The position numbers and the translations under genes are program-made. DNA of 64,000 nt from positions 2,046,001-2,110,000 of the forward strand of contig NZ_CP095042.1 of assembly GCF_022919715.1 (NCBI RefSeq). The letters are read 5' to 3'. Origin of the DNA: Agromyces sp. H17E-10. GTDB lineage: Bacteria; Actinomycetota; Actinomycetes; Actinomycetales; Microbacteriaceae. The notes beneath the pieces are model-generated. The model was not told where the DNA came from. It saw nothing but the letters and a program-made list of their open reading frames with translations, and searched no databases. Below are positions 41,235 to 50,187 of this stretch, piece by piece. Every line of letters starts with the position of its first letter. The first letter of the stretch is position 1.

Positions 41235-42094
41235 GCGTCGCGCAACTCACCCAGGGGGCCGTGCCCGCCGCGGCGAAGCGCGCCGCGCGGCGCGATCTCA
41301 CCTTCGTCGTCGCGCTCGCCGTGCTCGGCGTCATCATCGTGGCGGCGATCGCCGGGCCGTGGCTCGCGCCGTACGACCCGTACGAGCTCTACGTCGGCCC
41401 GGTGAACGGAGCGCCGAGCGTCGAGCACCTCTTCGGCACCGACGACCTCGGCCGCGACATCCTCTCGCGGGTGCTCGTCGGCGGCGCGGCGAGCGTGTTC
41501 GCACCCGTCGTCGTGGTGCTGCTCTCGACGCTGCTGGGCGTCGCCCTCGCGCTCGCCGCGGCATGGTTCGGCGGCTGGGTGTCGGGCGCCATCGCTCGTC
41601 TCGTCGACGTGATCTTCGCCATCCCGGGGCTCGTGATCGCCGTGCTCGCGGTGACGCTGTTCGGCAAGGGGCTCGTCGCGCCGGTGGTCGCGCTCGCGAT
41701 CGCCTACGTGCCCGTCGTCGCCCGGCTGACCCGCACCGCCGCGTCGCGCGAGCTGGGCAAGCCGTACATCGCCGCGCTGCGGGTGCAGGGCGTGTCGAGC
41801 CTCGCGATCTGCTTCCGGCACCTCGTGCCGGCGATGATCCCCATCGTCGCCGCGCAGATGGCGATCGGCTTCGGCTACGCGATGCTCGACCTCGCGGCCA
41901 TCTCGTTCCTCGGGCTCGGCCAGCAGCCGCCCGCACCCGACTGGGGGTCGATGATCTCGGCCGGTCAGGCGAGCATCCTCGCCGGCGCCCCCGAGCAGTC
42001 GGTCTTCCCGGCGATCCTCGTGGTCGTCACCGTGCTCGCCGTCGGCATCGTCGGCGCACGGGTCACCGTCTGGGCCGAGGAGAAGGAACGATGA
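41231..42094 (+). CDS. ABC importer permease (DppC-like)
   Basis: A 287-residue permease. The N-terminal soluble region with YVGPVNGAPSVEHLFGTDDL-type sequence is diagnostic of DppC-like proteins, followed by GRDILSRVLVGG. The EAA loop ALRVQGVSSLAICFRHLVPA is clear. It overlaps the upstream permease and the downstream ATPase gene (ATGA on both sides). Confidence 0.92.
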   Translation: MSVAQLTQGAVPAAAKRAARRDLTFVVALAVLGVIIVAAIAGPWLAPYDPYELYVGPVNGAPSVEHLFGTDDLGRDILSRVLVGGAASVFAPVVVVLLSTLLGVALALAAAWFGGWVSGAIARLVDVIFAIPGLVIAVLAVTLFGKGLVAPVVALAIAYVPVVARLTRTAASRELGKPYIAALRVQGVSSLAICFRHLVPAMIPIVAAQMAIGFGYAMLDLAAISFLGLGQQPPAPDWGSMISAGQASILAGAPEQSVFPAILVVVTVLAVGIVGARVTVWAEEKER

Positions 42095-43827
42095 ACCGAC
42101 TCACCCCGCCGGCGGCGCAGCCGCCCGTCCTCTCGATCGACGCGCTCGACATCTTCGCGCCGAGTGCGCCTGGTGCGCCGGGTGCCGACGGGCCCCGTCA
42201 GCTCGTCTTCGCCAGCACGCTGTCGGTCGGGCGGGGCGAGGCCGTCGGCCTCGTCGGCGAGTCGGGATCGGGCAAGACCCTCACCGTGCGCGCCGTCGCG
42301 GGCCTGCTGCCCGAGGGCTTCACGACGCGGGGCACGATCGCGATCGACGGGCACGACCTCGGTGCCATGTCCGCGCGGTCGCTCCGCGAGCTGCGCGCCC
42401 GCCGCCTCGGCATGGTCTTCCAGACGCCGCGGGCGCACCTCAACCCGTTGCGCACGATCGGCGACTTCATGACCGAGGCGCTCGTGCACGTCGCCGACGT
42501 GAAGCCGGATGCCGCCGCGAAGCGCGCCATGGGCCTGCTCGACGAGGTCGGCATCACCGATCCGGCCCGGCGCCTGCGGCAGCATCCCGCCGAGCTGTCG
42601 GGCGGCCTGCTGCAGCGCGTCATGATCGCCGCGACCCTCGCGATGGACCCCGACCTGCTGCTCGCCGACGAGATCACGACGGCCCTCGACGTGACGACGC
42701 AGGAGGAGGTCATGGCGGTCATCGCCGACCTGCGCGCCCACCGCGAGCTCTCGCTGCTCTTCATCACGCACGACCTCGCGCTCGCCGGCGCCGTGTGCGA
42801 CCGGGTGAACGTCATGCAGCACGGCCGCATCGTCGAGACGCTGCACGCCGCGACCATGCGCCGCGACGCGCGCGACGACTACACGAAGGTGCTCATGTCG
42901 GCCTCGCTCGACGAGGCACCCCCGATCGAGGCATCCACCGGCCCGGATGCCGCGGCCGAGCGCCCGATCATGCGCCTCGAGCACCTCCGCAAGTCGTATC
43001 AGGTGCGCGGCGCGAACGGCCGCCGCGAGGCGCTCGTCGCGGTCGACGACGTCTCGATGGAGCTCGCCCCGGGCGGCTCCCTCGGCATCGTGGGCGAGTC
43101 GGGATCGGGCAAGTCGACGACCGCCCGGCTGCTGCTCGGACTGGAGCGAGCCGATGCGGGCACGATCACGGTGGACGGTGACGACTGGAGCGTGCCCGCG
43201 CGCCGCGGCACCGAACGGCGGCGGCGCGCGAAGACCGCGCAGATGGTCTTCCAGGACCCGTACCAGTCGCTCGACCGTCGGCAGACGGTGCGGCAGTGCC
43301 TCGTCGAGGCGGTGCGCGTGCACCGGCCCCGCGAGGCGAAGGACGCCGTCGACGCCCGCGTCGCCGAGCTCATGTCGCAGGTGCGGCTCGACGGGGCCCT
43401 GCTCGACAGCCGGCCACGCGCCCTGTCGGGCGGGCAACGGCAGCGCGTCGCGATCGCCCGCGCGCTTGCCGCCGACCCGGTGCTGCTCGTGCTCGACGAG
43501 GCGGTGTCGGCGCTCGACGTCACGACGCAGGTCGAGATCCTGACGCTGCTCGATGCGATCCGTCGCGAGACGGGCGTCGCGCTCCTCATGATCACGCACG
43601 ACCTGACCGTCATCCGCCGCCTGTGCGACGAGGTCGTCGTGATGCGCCAGGGCCGCGTCGAGGAGCGCGGAACCGCGGCGCAGATCCTCGACGAGCCGTC
43701 GGCCGACTACACCCGGCTGCTGCTCGACTCCATCCCGCGCGAGGGGTGGACCCCGCAACGGCGCAGACTGGGTCGTACGCAGTCGCTGCCGACCGTCACC
43801 CGGTCGAGCGCCATGATCACCGAATGA
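42091..43827 (+). CDS. Fused double ABC ATPase (DppD-DppF type)
   Basis: A 578-residue protein carrying two complete ATP-binding cassettes, each with Walker A (GESGSGKT and GESGSGKS), signature (LSGGLLQRVMIAATL, LSGGQRQRVAIARAL) and Walker B (DLLLADEITTALD, VLLVLDEAVSALD). It replaces the separate DppD and DppF of enterobacteria. Its stop overlaps the second DUF3237 gene. Both cassettes look intact, so the importer is presumably functional. Confidence 0.92.
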   Translation: MNRLTPPAAQPPVLSIDALDIFAPSAPGAPGADGPRQLVFASTLSVGRGEAVGLVGESGSGKTLTVRAVAGLLPEGFTTRGTIAIDGHDLGAMSARSLRELRARRLGMVFQTPRAHLNPLRTIGDFMTEALVHVADVKPDAAAKRAMGLLDEVGITDPARRLRQHPAELSGGLLQRVMIAATLAMDPDLLLADEITTALDVTTQEEVMAVIADLRAHRELSLLFITHDLALAGAVCDRVNVMQHGRIVETLHAATMRRDARDDYTKVLMSASLDEAPPIEASTGPDAAAERPIMRLEHLRKSYQVRGANGRREALVAVDDVSMELAPGGSLGIVGESGSGKSTTARLLLGLERADAGTITVDGDDWSVPARRGTERRRRAKTAQMVFQDPYQSLDRRQTVRQCLVEAVRVHRPREAKDAVDARVAELMSQVRLDGALLDSRPRALSGGQRQRVAIARALAADPVLLVLDEAVSALDVTTQVEILTLLDAIRRETGVALLMITHDLTVIRRLCDEVVVMRQGRVEERGTAAQILDEPSADYTRLLLDSIPREGWTPQRRRLGRTQSLPTVTRSSAMITE

Positions 43828-44342
43828 ACCTCCCCGATCGAACGAACGGAGCCGACCCGCCCATGTCGACCACGCTGATGGAACCCGCCTTCGAGTACTG
43901 CTTCGAGCTGCGCTGCCAGGTCGACGACGAGCTGCCGCTCGGCGGGTCGACGCCGGGCGAGGGGCGGCACTTCGCCCGCGTCTCGGGCGGCACGTTCGAC
44001 GGGCCTCGCCTTCGCGGTCGTGTGCTGAACAGCGGGGGCGACTGGTGGGTCGGCCGCGGCCTCACCGTCGAGCTCGACGCCCGCTACGTCATCGAGGCCG
44101 CGCTCGAGTCGGGCCCGGCCGCCGTCGAGGTCGTCAACCGCGGCATCTGGCGCACCGACGACGCGACCTGGGCGCGCATCGAGGCCGGCGAGGACGTCGC
44201 CGAGCGAGACCTCTACTACCGCACCGCGTTCCAGTTCCGCACCGACCACCCCGAACTGCAGTGGCTCACCGAGTCGCAGTTCGTCGGCTACGCCCGGGCC
44301 GAGCCGGGCTTCGTGATCATCCGGGTGTTCCGCCTCGTCTGA
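43824..44342 (+). CDS. DUF3237-family protein (paralogue 2)
   Basis: A 172-residue second DUF3237 protein (FEYCFELRCQVDDELPLGGS, GGTFDGPRLRGRVLNSGGDW, ending VGYARAEPGFVIIRVFRLV). It resembles the operon's first copy throughout. The ATG at 43824 overlaps the ATPase stop; an internal ATG at 43863 gives a tidier N-terminus and is a real alternative. Its repetition within one operon suggests a pair of related binding or enzymatic subunits. Confidence 0.86.
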   Translation: MNLPDRTNGADPPMSTTLMEPAFEYCFELRCQVDDELPLGGSTPGEGRHFARVSGGTFDGPRLRGRVLNSGGDWWVGRGLTVELDARYVIEAALESGPAAVEVVNRGIWRTDDATWARIEAGEDVAERDLYYRTAFQFRTDHPELQWLTESQFVGYARAEPGFVIIRVFRLV

Positions 44343-44418
44343 GGCGGCTTCATCGACCGGGATGCTGCGGCCGCAGCATCCCGAGCCAGCATCAACGCCG
44401 CAGAGAATCGAGACGACC

Positions 44419-46140
44419 ATGACCGAAGCAGCCGACCTCGTCATCGTGAACGGCCGCGTGTTCGACGGCCGGGTGCGCACCGCGAGCACCGCCGTCGCCG
44501 TGGCCGGCGACCGCATCGTGCGGGTCGGCAGCGACGCGAGGGTGCTCGAACTGCGCGGTGCGGAAACGCGCGTCATCGACGCCGCAGGCGGTGTCATCCA
44601 CCCCGGGTTCGTCGACGCGCACGCCCATGCGGCGTTCGCCGGCGTCGAGCGGCTCAGCATCGACCTGACCCCGGCGGCGAGCGTCGAGGAGACGCTCGAG
44701 CTGATCCGCGCGGGTGCCGAGCGCAGCGACGCGGAGTGGCTGACGGGCGGCGGTTGGAGCCACGAGCTCTTCCCGATGCCGACCCGCCACGAGCTCGACG
44801 CGATCGTGTCCGACCGCCCCGTCGCCCTCAGCGATGCCGGCCACCACACGCTGTGGGTGAACTCGCGGGCGCTCGAGCTCGCGGGCGTCGACCGCGACAC
44901 CCCGCAGCCGCACAACGGGCACATCCACCTCGACGAGCACGGCGACCCGGTCGGCTACCTCAACGAGACCGCTGCGGAGCTCGTCGGTCGCGTCATCCCG
45001 CCCGCGACCGACGACGAGGTGCACGCCGGGCTGCTGAACGCGCAGGAGTACCTGTGGTCGCTCGGCGTCACCGGCTGGCACGAGGCGATCCTCGGCGAGT
45101 ACAACGGCAAGGCCGACTGCACGCCCGCCTACCTCGCGTCGATCGGCTCGGGCGAGCTGCGCAGCGCGACGTCGGGTGCGCTCTGGATCGCGCCGGGACT
45201 GCAGCTCGAGGAGGTGCCAGCGCTCGTGGCCCGGTTCGTGGAGCAGCGCGCGCGGAATGCCCTTGCCGGGTTCTCGACCTCGACCGCCAAGGCCATGATC
45301 GACGGCGTGCCGCACGGCGAGACGGCCGCACTGCTCGAGCCGTACTGCAACCACGGCGACGGCTTCGCCGGCGAGCTGCACTTCGACGAGGCGGTGATCC
45401 GGGCGTTCGTCGCCCAGCTCGACGCGACCGGTTTCGCGCTGCACCTGCACGTCATGGGCGACCGCGGCATCCGGGTCGCGCTCGACGCGATCGAGGCGGC
45501 GCGCGCCGCGCGCGTCTCTGCTGCTTCGGCTTCAGCGCCTCTCGGGCCTGCGCCGCGCCACCACATCGCGCACCTCTCGATGGTGCAGCCCGAGGATGCC
45601 GCGCGGTTCGGGCCGCTCGGAGTCACCGCGAACATCCAGGGGCTGTGGGCCGCGCCCGACCCGTACGTGGTGCCCATGATCGGGGACGAGCGCATGCGGG
45701 CGGGCTATCCGTTCCGTGCGATCGCCGACGGCGGTGCCGACCTCGCGATGGGTTCGGACTGGCCGGTGTCGCCGGCCGACCCGTGGCTCGCGATCCACGT
45801 CGTCGTGAACCGGTGGGCGCCGCCGCCGCCCGGGGTCGTGCCCGATGCGCCCGGTGCGACGCCCGCTACGGCGCTCGGCTCGTCGCAGGCTGCGGCGCTC
45901 GGTTCGACGCGGGCCACCCTCGACGCCGAACACCAGTCGCTCACGCTCGAGCAGGCGTTCGCCGCCTACACGAGCGGGTCGAGTGAGCTCGTGCTCGGCC
46001 GCCCGGGTCGCGTGCGCGTCGGCGAACGAGCCGACCTCGCAGTCGCGACGGGCGACCCGTTCGAGCTGCCGGCCGAAGCGATCGTCTCGCTGCAGACGGC
46101 CGTGACGGTGGTCGGCGGCGAGGTCGTGTTCGAGCGGTGA
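44419..46140 (+). CDS. Amidohydrolase-family protein (YtcJ-like)
   Basis: A 573-residue metal-dependent hydrolase of the Amidohydro_3 group. The start region carries IVNGRVFDG and the first metal-binding HAHAAF (GFVDAHAHAAFAG). Further ligands are probably in LHLHVMGDRGIR and HHIAHLSMVQP, and an aspartate in AMGSDWPVSP. A Pro/Ala-rich insertion (about residues 475-515) is not usual. It ends the CocE/DUF3237/ABC operon, where it could cleave the imported amide or a cyclic derivative. Confidence 0.9.
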   Translation: MTEAADLVIVNGRVFDGRVRTASTAVAVAGDRIVRVGSDARVLELRGAETRVIDAAGGVIHPGFVDAHAHAAFAGVERLSIDLTPAASVEETLELIRAGAERSDAEWLTGGGWSHELFPMPTRHELDAIVSDRPVALSDAGHHTLWVNSRALELAGVDRDTPQPHNGHIHLDEHGDPVGYLNETAAELVGRVIPPATDDEVHAGLLNAQEYLWSLGVTGWHEAILGEYNGKADCTPAYLASIGSGELRSATSGALWIAPGLQLEEVPALVARFVEQRARNALAGFSTSTAKAMIDGVPHGETAALLEPYCNHGDGFAGELHFDEAVIRAFVAQLDATGFALHLHVMGDRGIRVALDAIEAARAARVSAASASAPLGPAPRHHIAHLSMVQPEDAARFGPLGVTANIQGLWAAPDPYVVPMIGDERMRAGYPFRAIADGGADLAMGSDWPVSPADPWLAIHVVVNRWAPPPPGVVPDAPGATPATALGSSQAAALGSTRATLDAEHQSLTLEQAFAAYTSGSSELVLGRPGRVRVGERADLAVATGDPFELPAEAIVSLQTAVTVVGGEVVFER

Positions 46141-46170
46141 GGCTTTTCGCGCCCGAGGCCGCGCCGACCC

Positions 46171-46290
46171 GGCCCGCTCCGGGGTGACCTGGCCCGCTCC
46201 GGGGTGACCCGGCCCGCTCCGGGGGTGCATTCCCGACGAAATTTGCGTTGACACGCCGTCGCGATGTCGGGAAGGCACCCCCGGAGCGGG
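46171..46290. repeat. Tandem 20-bp repeat fused to a 25-bp inverted repeat (terminator-like element)
   Basis: Two full copies of a 20-base unit (GGCCCGCTCCGGGGTGACCN) at 46171-46190 and 46191-46210 lead into a third that forms the left arm (46213-46237) of a large hairpin. The right arm (46266-46290) matches it over 25 bases with one mismatch; the loop is 28 bases and contains AAATTTGCG. It lies between the amidohydrolase and the convergent GH95 gene and ends 8 bases before the latter's stop. Confidence 0.75.
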
Positions 46291-46297
46291 GCGGAGC

Positions 46298-49138
46298 TCA
46301 GCGGAACAGGTCGGCGAGCGCCTCGAGGGCGTCGACCAGGTCGGCGCTCGCGCCGCCCTTTCGTACCGCGCTGTCGAGCTGCGCGATGACCGAGCGGTCC
46401 GCGGCCGACGAGTCGGCGAGGTGCTCGGCTCGCGCCAGGTGACCGCGGATCTGCTCGGCCGTGGCGCTCGTGATCTCGCCGATGCTCTCGGCACGGTCGA
46501 CATTCCACGCAGCCTGGGCGAAGCCCGCTTCGGTCGGCTCGAAGGCGATCGTGTAGGTCTCGCCCTCGGTGGTCTCGAACGAGATCTCGTCAGATCCCTC
46601 GGCGGACACGGCGACGAGGTCGCCGTCGCCGTCCTTCACGACCGTCCCGGCGATACCGGGGTAGTCGCCGACGAAGGTGCCGCCGTTGCGCGCCGTGACC
46701 CGGAACGCGGTCGCGTCACCGTCGGCCCACGCCATGTCGATCACGAAGTCGCCGCGGGCGACGAGGCCTTCGACGCTGCCGTCCTTCCAGGCGCTCGGCA
46801 GTGCAGGGAGGAATTGGGTGTAGCCGAGCTGGCTCTGCACGAGCATCTCCGTCATGCCGGCCGTGAGCCCGAAGTTGCCGTCGATCTGGAACGGCGGGTG
46901 CGAATCGAGGAGGTTGTCCATCAACCCGTTCCGGTTGCCGGCGAGCATCGCGCGCACCATCGAGTACGTGTCCTCGGCCAGGCCGGTTCGCGCGTACATG
47001 TTGATCTTCATGGCCTTCGACCAGCCAGTGCCGTTGAGGCTGCGCTGCTCCAGCGACGTGACCGCCGCGTCCATCCACTCCGGGGTGTCCTTGCTGATCA
47101 GGGTTCCCGGAAAGAGCCCGACGAGCTGCGACGTGTGCCGGTGGACCGAACCCTGGTTCGCGCTGCCGCCCGCGCCGAAGTTCCAGATGTTCTCCTCGGG
47201 CAGGTCGCCCGCTTGCGCCTTGCCGAGGGTCGTCTCCTCGAACCACTCCTTCACCTGGCCCTGCTCGCCGATGAGGATGGGGTCGAGCTGGGACTGCTTG
47301 TCCTTCCAGACGGCGCGCAGGTCCTCGTCGATGCCGAGCTTCTCCGAGGCCTCGATCGCCATCCGGTAGAGCTCCCACACGAGCGACTGGTCGTACGCGG
47401 TGCCGACCGCCGTCGGACCGTGCTCCGCCGAGACGCCGGGCGCGACGGTCAGGCGGTCCTGGTACGGGCTGTACCAGAGGTACTCGTTCCAGAAGGCCGC
47501 CATCTCCTTGAGCATGGGGTAGGCGGTCTCGCGCAGGTAGGTCTCGTCGCCGGTGAACAGGTAGTAGTCGTAGAGGTTCTGCATCGCCCACGACGACCCG
47601 CCGATGTTCCAGCCGTACTCCTGCGAACCGATCGGTGCGGTGTGGCCGAACGGGTTCACCTGGGTGTTGATGAGGAAGCCGTTGCCCTCTCCGAGCGGCG
47701 TCGTGGCGAAGTCCTCGGTCTTCACGCCCGCGGACCGCTCCGCCGTCAGGCGTCCGGGGACGACGAGCGACTCGACGTACTCGTTGAACGGCACCTGCGT
47801 CTCAGCGAGGTTCGTGATCATCGCCGGCCAGTAGTTCATCTGCACGTTGACGTTGAAGTGGTAGTCGGCTCCCCAGAACGCGTTCGCGCTGCCGATCATC
47901 CACAGGCCGCAGAGGTTCGTCGGCAGGTCGCCGATCCGCGACCCGGCGATGCTCAGATACCGGCCGAACTGGTACGCGAGCTGGTCGACGGCGAGGTCGT
48001 GGGCGCCTTCGCGGTAGTTCCGCATCAACTGGTCGGTCGGGATGTCGGGCACCTCGGCGCCGACGTCGAACCGGACGCGGGAGAACAGCTGCTGATAGTC
48101 GGCCAGGTGCCGGTCGAGCAGCGACTCGTGGCCGTGCTCGATCGCGGAATCGACGCGTGCGGTGATCTCGCCGTGCGGGTCCTCGCCGCGGTACGTCGGG
48201 TACGAGTTCACGTAGTCGGTGCCGGTGGAGTAGACCAGTGTGACGGCGTCGGCGGCCGTGACGGTCAGTGTGCGCCCGTCGGCGCTCGACACCGCGCCGC
48301 CCTCGTTGTCGAGCTTGAGCTGCATCTCCGCACGCATCCGGTTGTCGTTCACCTGCCCGGCGAGCGTGATCCGGTGGTCCTCCGGGTCGGCGGTCGCGGT
48401 CGTGGTGAGCCCGCTCGCCGCAGCCGTCGACGCCGTGAACGACAGGCTTCCCGGTTCGGACGCGGTGAGGCGCACCACGGCGACCTGATCGGGGTAGCTC
48501 ACGAAGTACTCGCGCTCGAAGTGCACGCTGTCGTGATCGAAGTTCACCGTGGAGACGGCGGTCTCGAGGTCGAGATCGCGAACGTAGTTCGACGCCGAAC
48601 CATCGGTGATGCCCGCCGCGGTGAAGTCGAGCTGCAGGTCGCCGAAGTCCTGGTACATGCCCATGCCGCCCGTGTTGCCGAACATGAGGTCGGTGAGCCG
48701 ACGGTTGGCGCCGGTGGCACCCGTGGCGGGGAGCCCGAACACGTCGGTGCTCTTGTCGTCGAGCGCCCGACGGTAGTCGTCGAGCTGTTGCGGAGTGATC
48801 GCCGTCGCCTTGTTGCCGCCGAGGTAGGTTCGCCCGGCGGTCGGCCCGCCTCGCCACAGGGTCTTCTCGTTGAAGTGCAGTCGCTCTCGCGCCGGGTTGC
48901 CGAACGCCATGAGCCCCGTGGTGCCGTTGCCCTGCACGAGTGCCTGGCTCTCCCAGTCCGAGACGGGCGTCGTGTACCACATGCGCAACGGCGACCCCCC
49001 GGCATCCGCCGTGCGGACGACGCTCGGCACGTCGGTGAGGGGCGCCCCGGAGGCGCCGGTCGCGATCACGGTGGTGGCGAGGAGCGGCAGCGCCACGGCG
49101 GCCGCGAGTGTTGGGAGCAGTCTTCTTCTGATCATCAT
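46298..49138 (-). CDS. Secreted glycoside hydrolase family 95 (alpha-L-fucosidase type)
   Basis: A 946-residue exported enzyme. The N-terminus is a Sec signal peptide (MMIRRRLLPTLAAAVALPLL...). The GH95 signature begins at PLRMWYTTPVSDWESQALVQ and LHFNEKTLWRGG. In GH95 the catalytic residues are Asn, Glu and Asp; candidate blocks here are QMNYWPAMITNLAE (Asn), GVSAEHGPTAVG (Glu) and HPPFQIDGNFG (Asp). The family removes alpha-1,2-fucose or alpha-L-galactose. A further helical region of about 75 residues (DSSAADRSVIAQL) closes the protein. No transporter for the product is adjacent. Confidence 0.9.
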   Translation of the reverse strand: MMIRRRLLPTLAAAVALPLLATTVIATGASGAPLTDVPSVVRTADAGGSPLRMWYTTPVSDWESQALVQGNGTTGLMAFGNPARERLHFNEKTLWRGGPTAGRTYLGGNKATAITPQQLDDYRRALDDKSTDVFGLPATGATGANRRLTDLMFGNTGGMGMYQDFGDLQLDFTAAGITDGSASNYVRDLDLETAVSTVNFDHDSVHFEREYFVSYPDQVAVVRLTASEPGSLSFTASTAAASGLTTTATADPEDHRITLAGQVNDNRMRAEMQLKLDNEGGAVSSADGRTLTVTAADAVTLVYSTGTDYVNSYPTYRGEDPHGEITARVDSAIEHGHESLLDRHLADYQQLFSRVRFDVGAEVPDIPTDQLMRNYREGAHDLAVDQLAYQFGRYLSIAGSRIGDLPTNLCGLWMIGSANAFWGADYHFNVNVQMNYWPAMITNLAETQVPFNEYVESLVVPGRLTAERSAGVKTEDFATTPLGEGNGFLINTQVNPFGHTAPIGSQEYGWNIGGSSWAMQNLYDYYLFTGDETYLRETAYPMLKEMAAFWNEYLWYSPYQDRLTVAPGVSAEHGPTAVGTAYDQSLVWELYRMAIEASEKLGIDEDLRAVWKDKQSQLDPILIGEQGQVKEWFEETTLGKAQAGDLPEENIWNFGAGGSANQGSVHRHTSQLVGLFPGTLISKDTPEWMDAAVTSLEQRSLNGTGWSKAMKINMYARTGLAEDTYSMVRAMLAGNRNGLMDNLLDSHPPFQIDGNFGLTAGMTEMLVQSQLGYTQFLPALPSAWKDGSVEGLVARGDFVIDMAWADGDATAFRVTARNGGTFVGDYPGIAGTVVKDGDGDLVAVSAEGSDEISFETTEGETYTIAFEPTEAGFAQAAWNVDRAESIGEITSATAEQIRGHLARAEHLADSSAADRSVIAQLDSAVRKGGASADLVDALEALADLFR

Positions 49139-49268
49139 GACCCTCGGTGTCTCGTCGTTGAGGAACGGGGAGCGGTAAGAGATCAGATGATTACCCGTGT
49201 GGTCTCGCTCGCTGATCTCGGAAAGGTGAGCTCTGCACTCGGCAGTATGCCGAAGTGTGGCGAGGGCG

Positions 49269-49285
49269 TCAATCAGCCCGATTGA
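49269..49285. promoter_or_regulatory. Inverted repeat upstream of the GH95 gene
   Basis: TCAATC-AGCCC-GATTGA forms a small dyad about 130 bases upstream of the GH95 start, in an AT-richer stretch with GGGTCTTAAAGATC. It may be an operator for a sugar-responsive repressor; no such regulator gene is adjacent. Confidence 0.35.
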
Positions 49286-49355
49286 TCATGGGTCTTAAAG
49301 ATCGGATGTGTTCGCCCGAGAATGGAGCCGACTTCACCGTGACGTCGGCAGCAAC

Positions 49356-49628
49356 TCAGCCGCCAGCACTGCGGCGCCGACCGAGCGCGAAGCCGGCGAC
49401 TCCTGCCAGCCCGACGAGGCCGAGCACGACGCCGACCGCGCCGGCGATCGCGGGGCCGGTCAGCAGGACTCCGTCCGGAAGCAGCAGGGAGCCGGCCATC
49501 GGCTGGTAAGCGAACCAGCCGACCGTCGTCGGGGTGGAGTTCGACACCGCGACGACGACTGCACCGACGATGACCAGCACGCTCGAGATGACGAGCGTGA
49601 CGATGACGGCGGGGTGTACTCGTCGCAT
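49356..49628 (-). CDS. Small two-helix membrane protein, unknown function
   Basis: A 90-residue protein with two membrane segments (VIVTLVISSVLVIVGAVVVA and the Gly-rich AIAGAVGVVLGLVGLAGVAG) and a basic C-terminus RRR. Codon bias agrees with coding. The start at 49628 has an upstream GGCGCC-type stretch but no clear ribosome site. It lies between the GH95 gene and a group of minus-strand genes; nothing indicates its function. Confidence 0.6.
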   Translation of the reverse strand: MRRVHPAVIVTLVISSVLVIVGAVVVAVSNSTPTTVGWFAYQPMAGSLLLPDGVLLTGPAIAGAVGVVLGLVGLAGVAGFALGRRRSAGG

Positions 49629-49689
49629 GGCGCCACCCTACCGACCGCGCCACCGCACACGGCAGCGAACAGCCGGGCTCGTCGAGGCG

Positions 49690-50187
49690 TCAGTACCAGT
49701 CGTCGGCACCCGTGTCCCAGAGCTCGTCCGAGAGATCGGCGGGCAGGCCGGGATCGATCGTCTCGCCGACCGCCGGCGGCTGGTCGGACAGGCCGGGTTC
49801 GGCGGACATCTGCCCGCCGGGGGAGACGCCGATCGCGGCGAGGGCGAAGCCCGTCACCACGGCCGCGCCGGCGAGCAGCACGCCGCCGACCTTGAACACC
49901 GTGCGCAGCTCTTCGGCCGCGGGGCCGAAGAGCCGCTCGAGGCGGCCCGTCCGGCGTCCGGGGCCGGGTACGGGTGCCCGCCTGGGCGCGGCGCCCGTGC
50001 CCTCGGCGGGCTTGCCCGACCCCGCCCGCTCGCCCTCGATCATCGCCGCGACGAGCACGTCGAACTGTGCCGGACTCAACCGCTCGAACTCGGTCGCGAG
50101 TCCGGCGTCGAGGCGCCCGTCGCGGTCGTCGAGCGCGTGCAGGTAGCGGGCGACGGCTCGCCGGTCGGCCTCGCCGAGCGTGGTCAT
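49690..50187 (-). CDS. Single-helix membrane protein, unknown function
   Basis: A 165-residue protein. A soluble N-terminal region (MTTLGEADRRAVARYLHALD; then a helical segment LSPAQFDVLVAAMIEGERAG) is followed by a Pro/Arg-rich linker, one transmembrane helix (VFKVGGVLLAGAAVVTGFAL) and an acidic exported tail. The ATG at 50187 overlaps the stop of the oxidoreductase gene (ATGA), so it is in the same operon. No named family is recognised. Confidence 0.68.
   Translation of the reverse strand: MTTLGEADRRAVARYLHALDDRDGRLDAGLATEFERLSPAQFDVLVAAMIEGERAGSGKPAEGTGAAPRRAPVPGPGRRTGRLERLFGPAAEELRTVFKVGGVLLAGAAVVTGFALAAIGVSPGGQMSAEPGLSDQPPAVGETIDPGLPADLSDELWDTGADDWY

Noticed and set aside
46171..46290. 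Insertion sequence or CRISPR array
   Set aside because: There is no transposase and only two full tandem repeats without spacers; the inverted repeat is best seen as a terminator-like palindrome.
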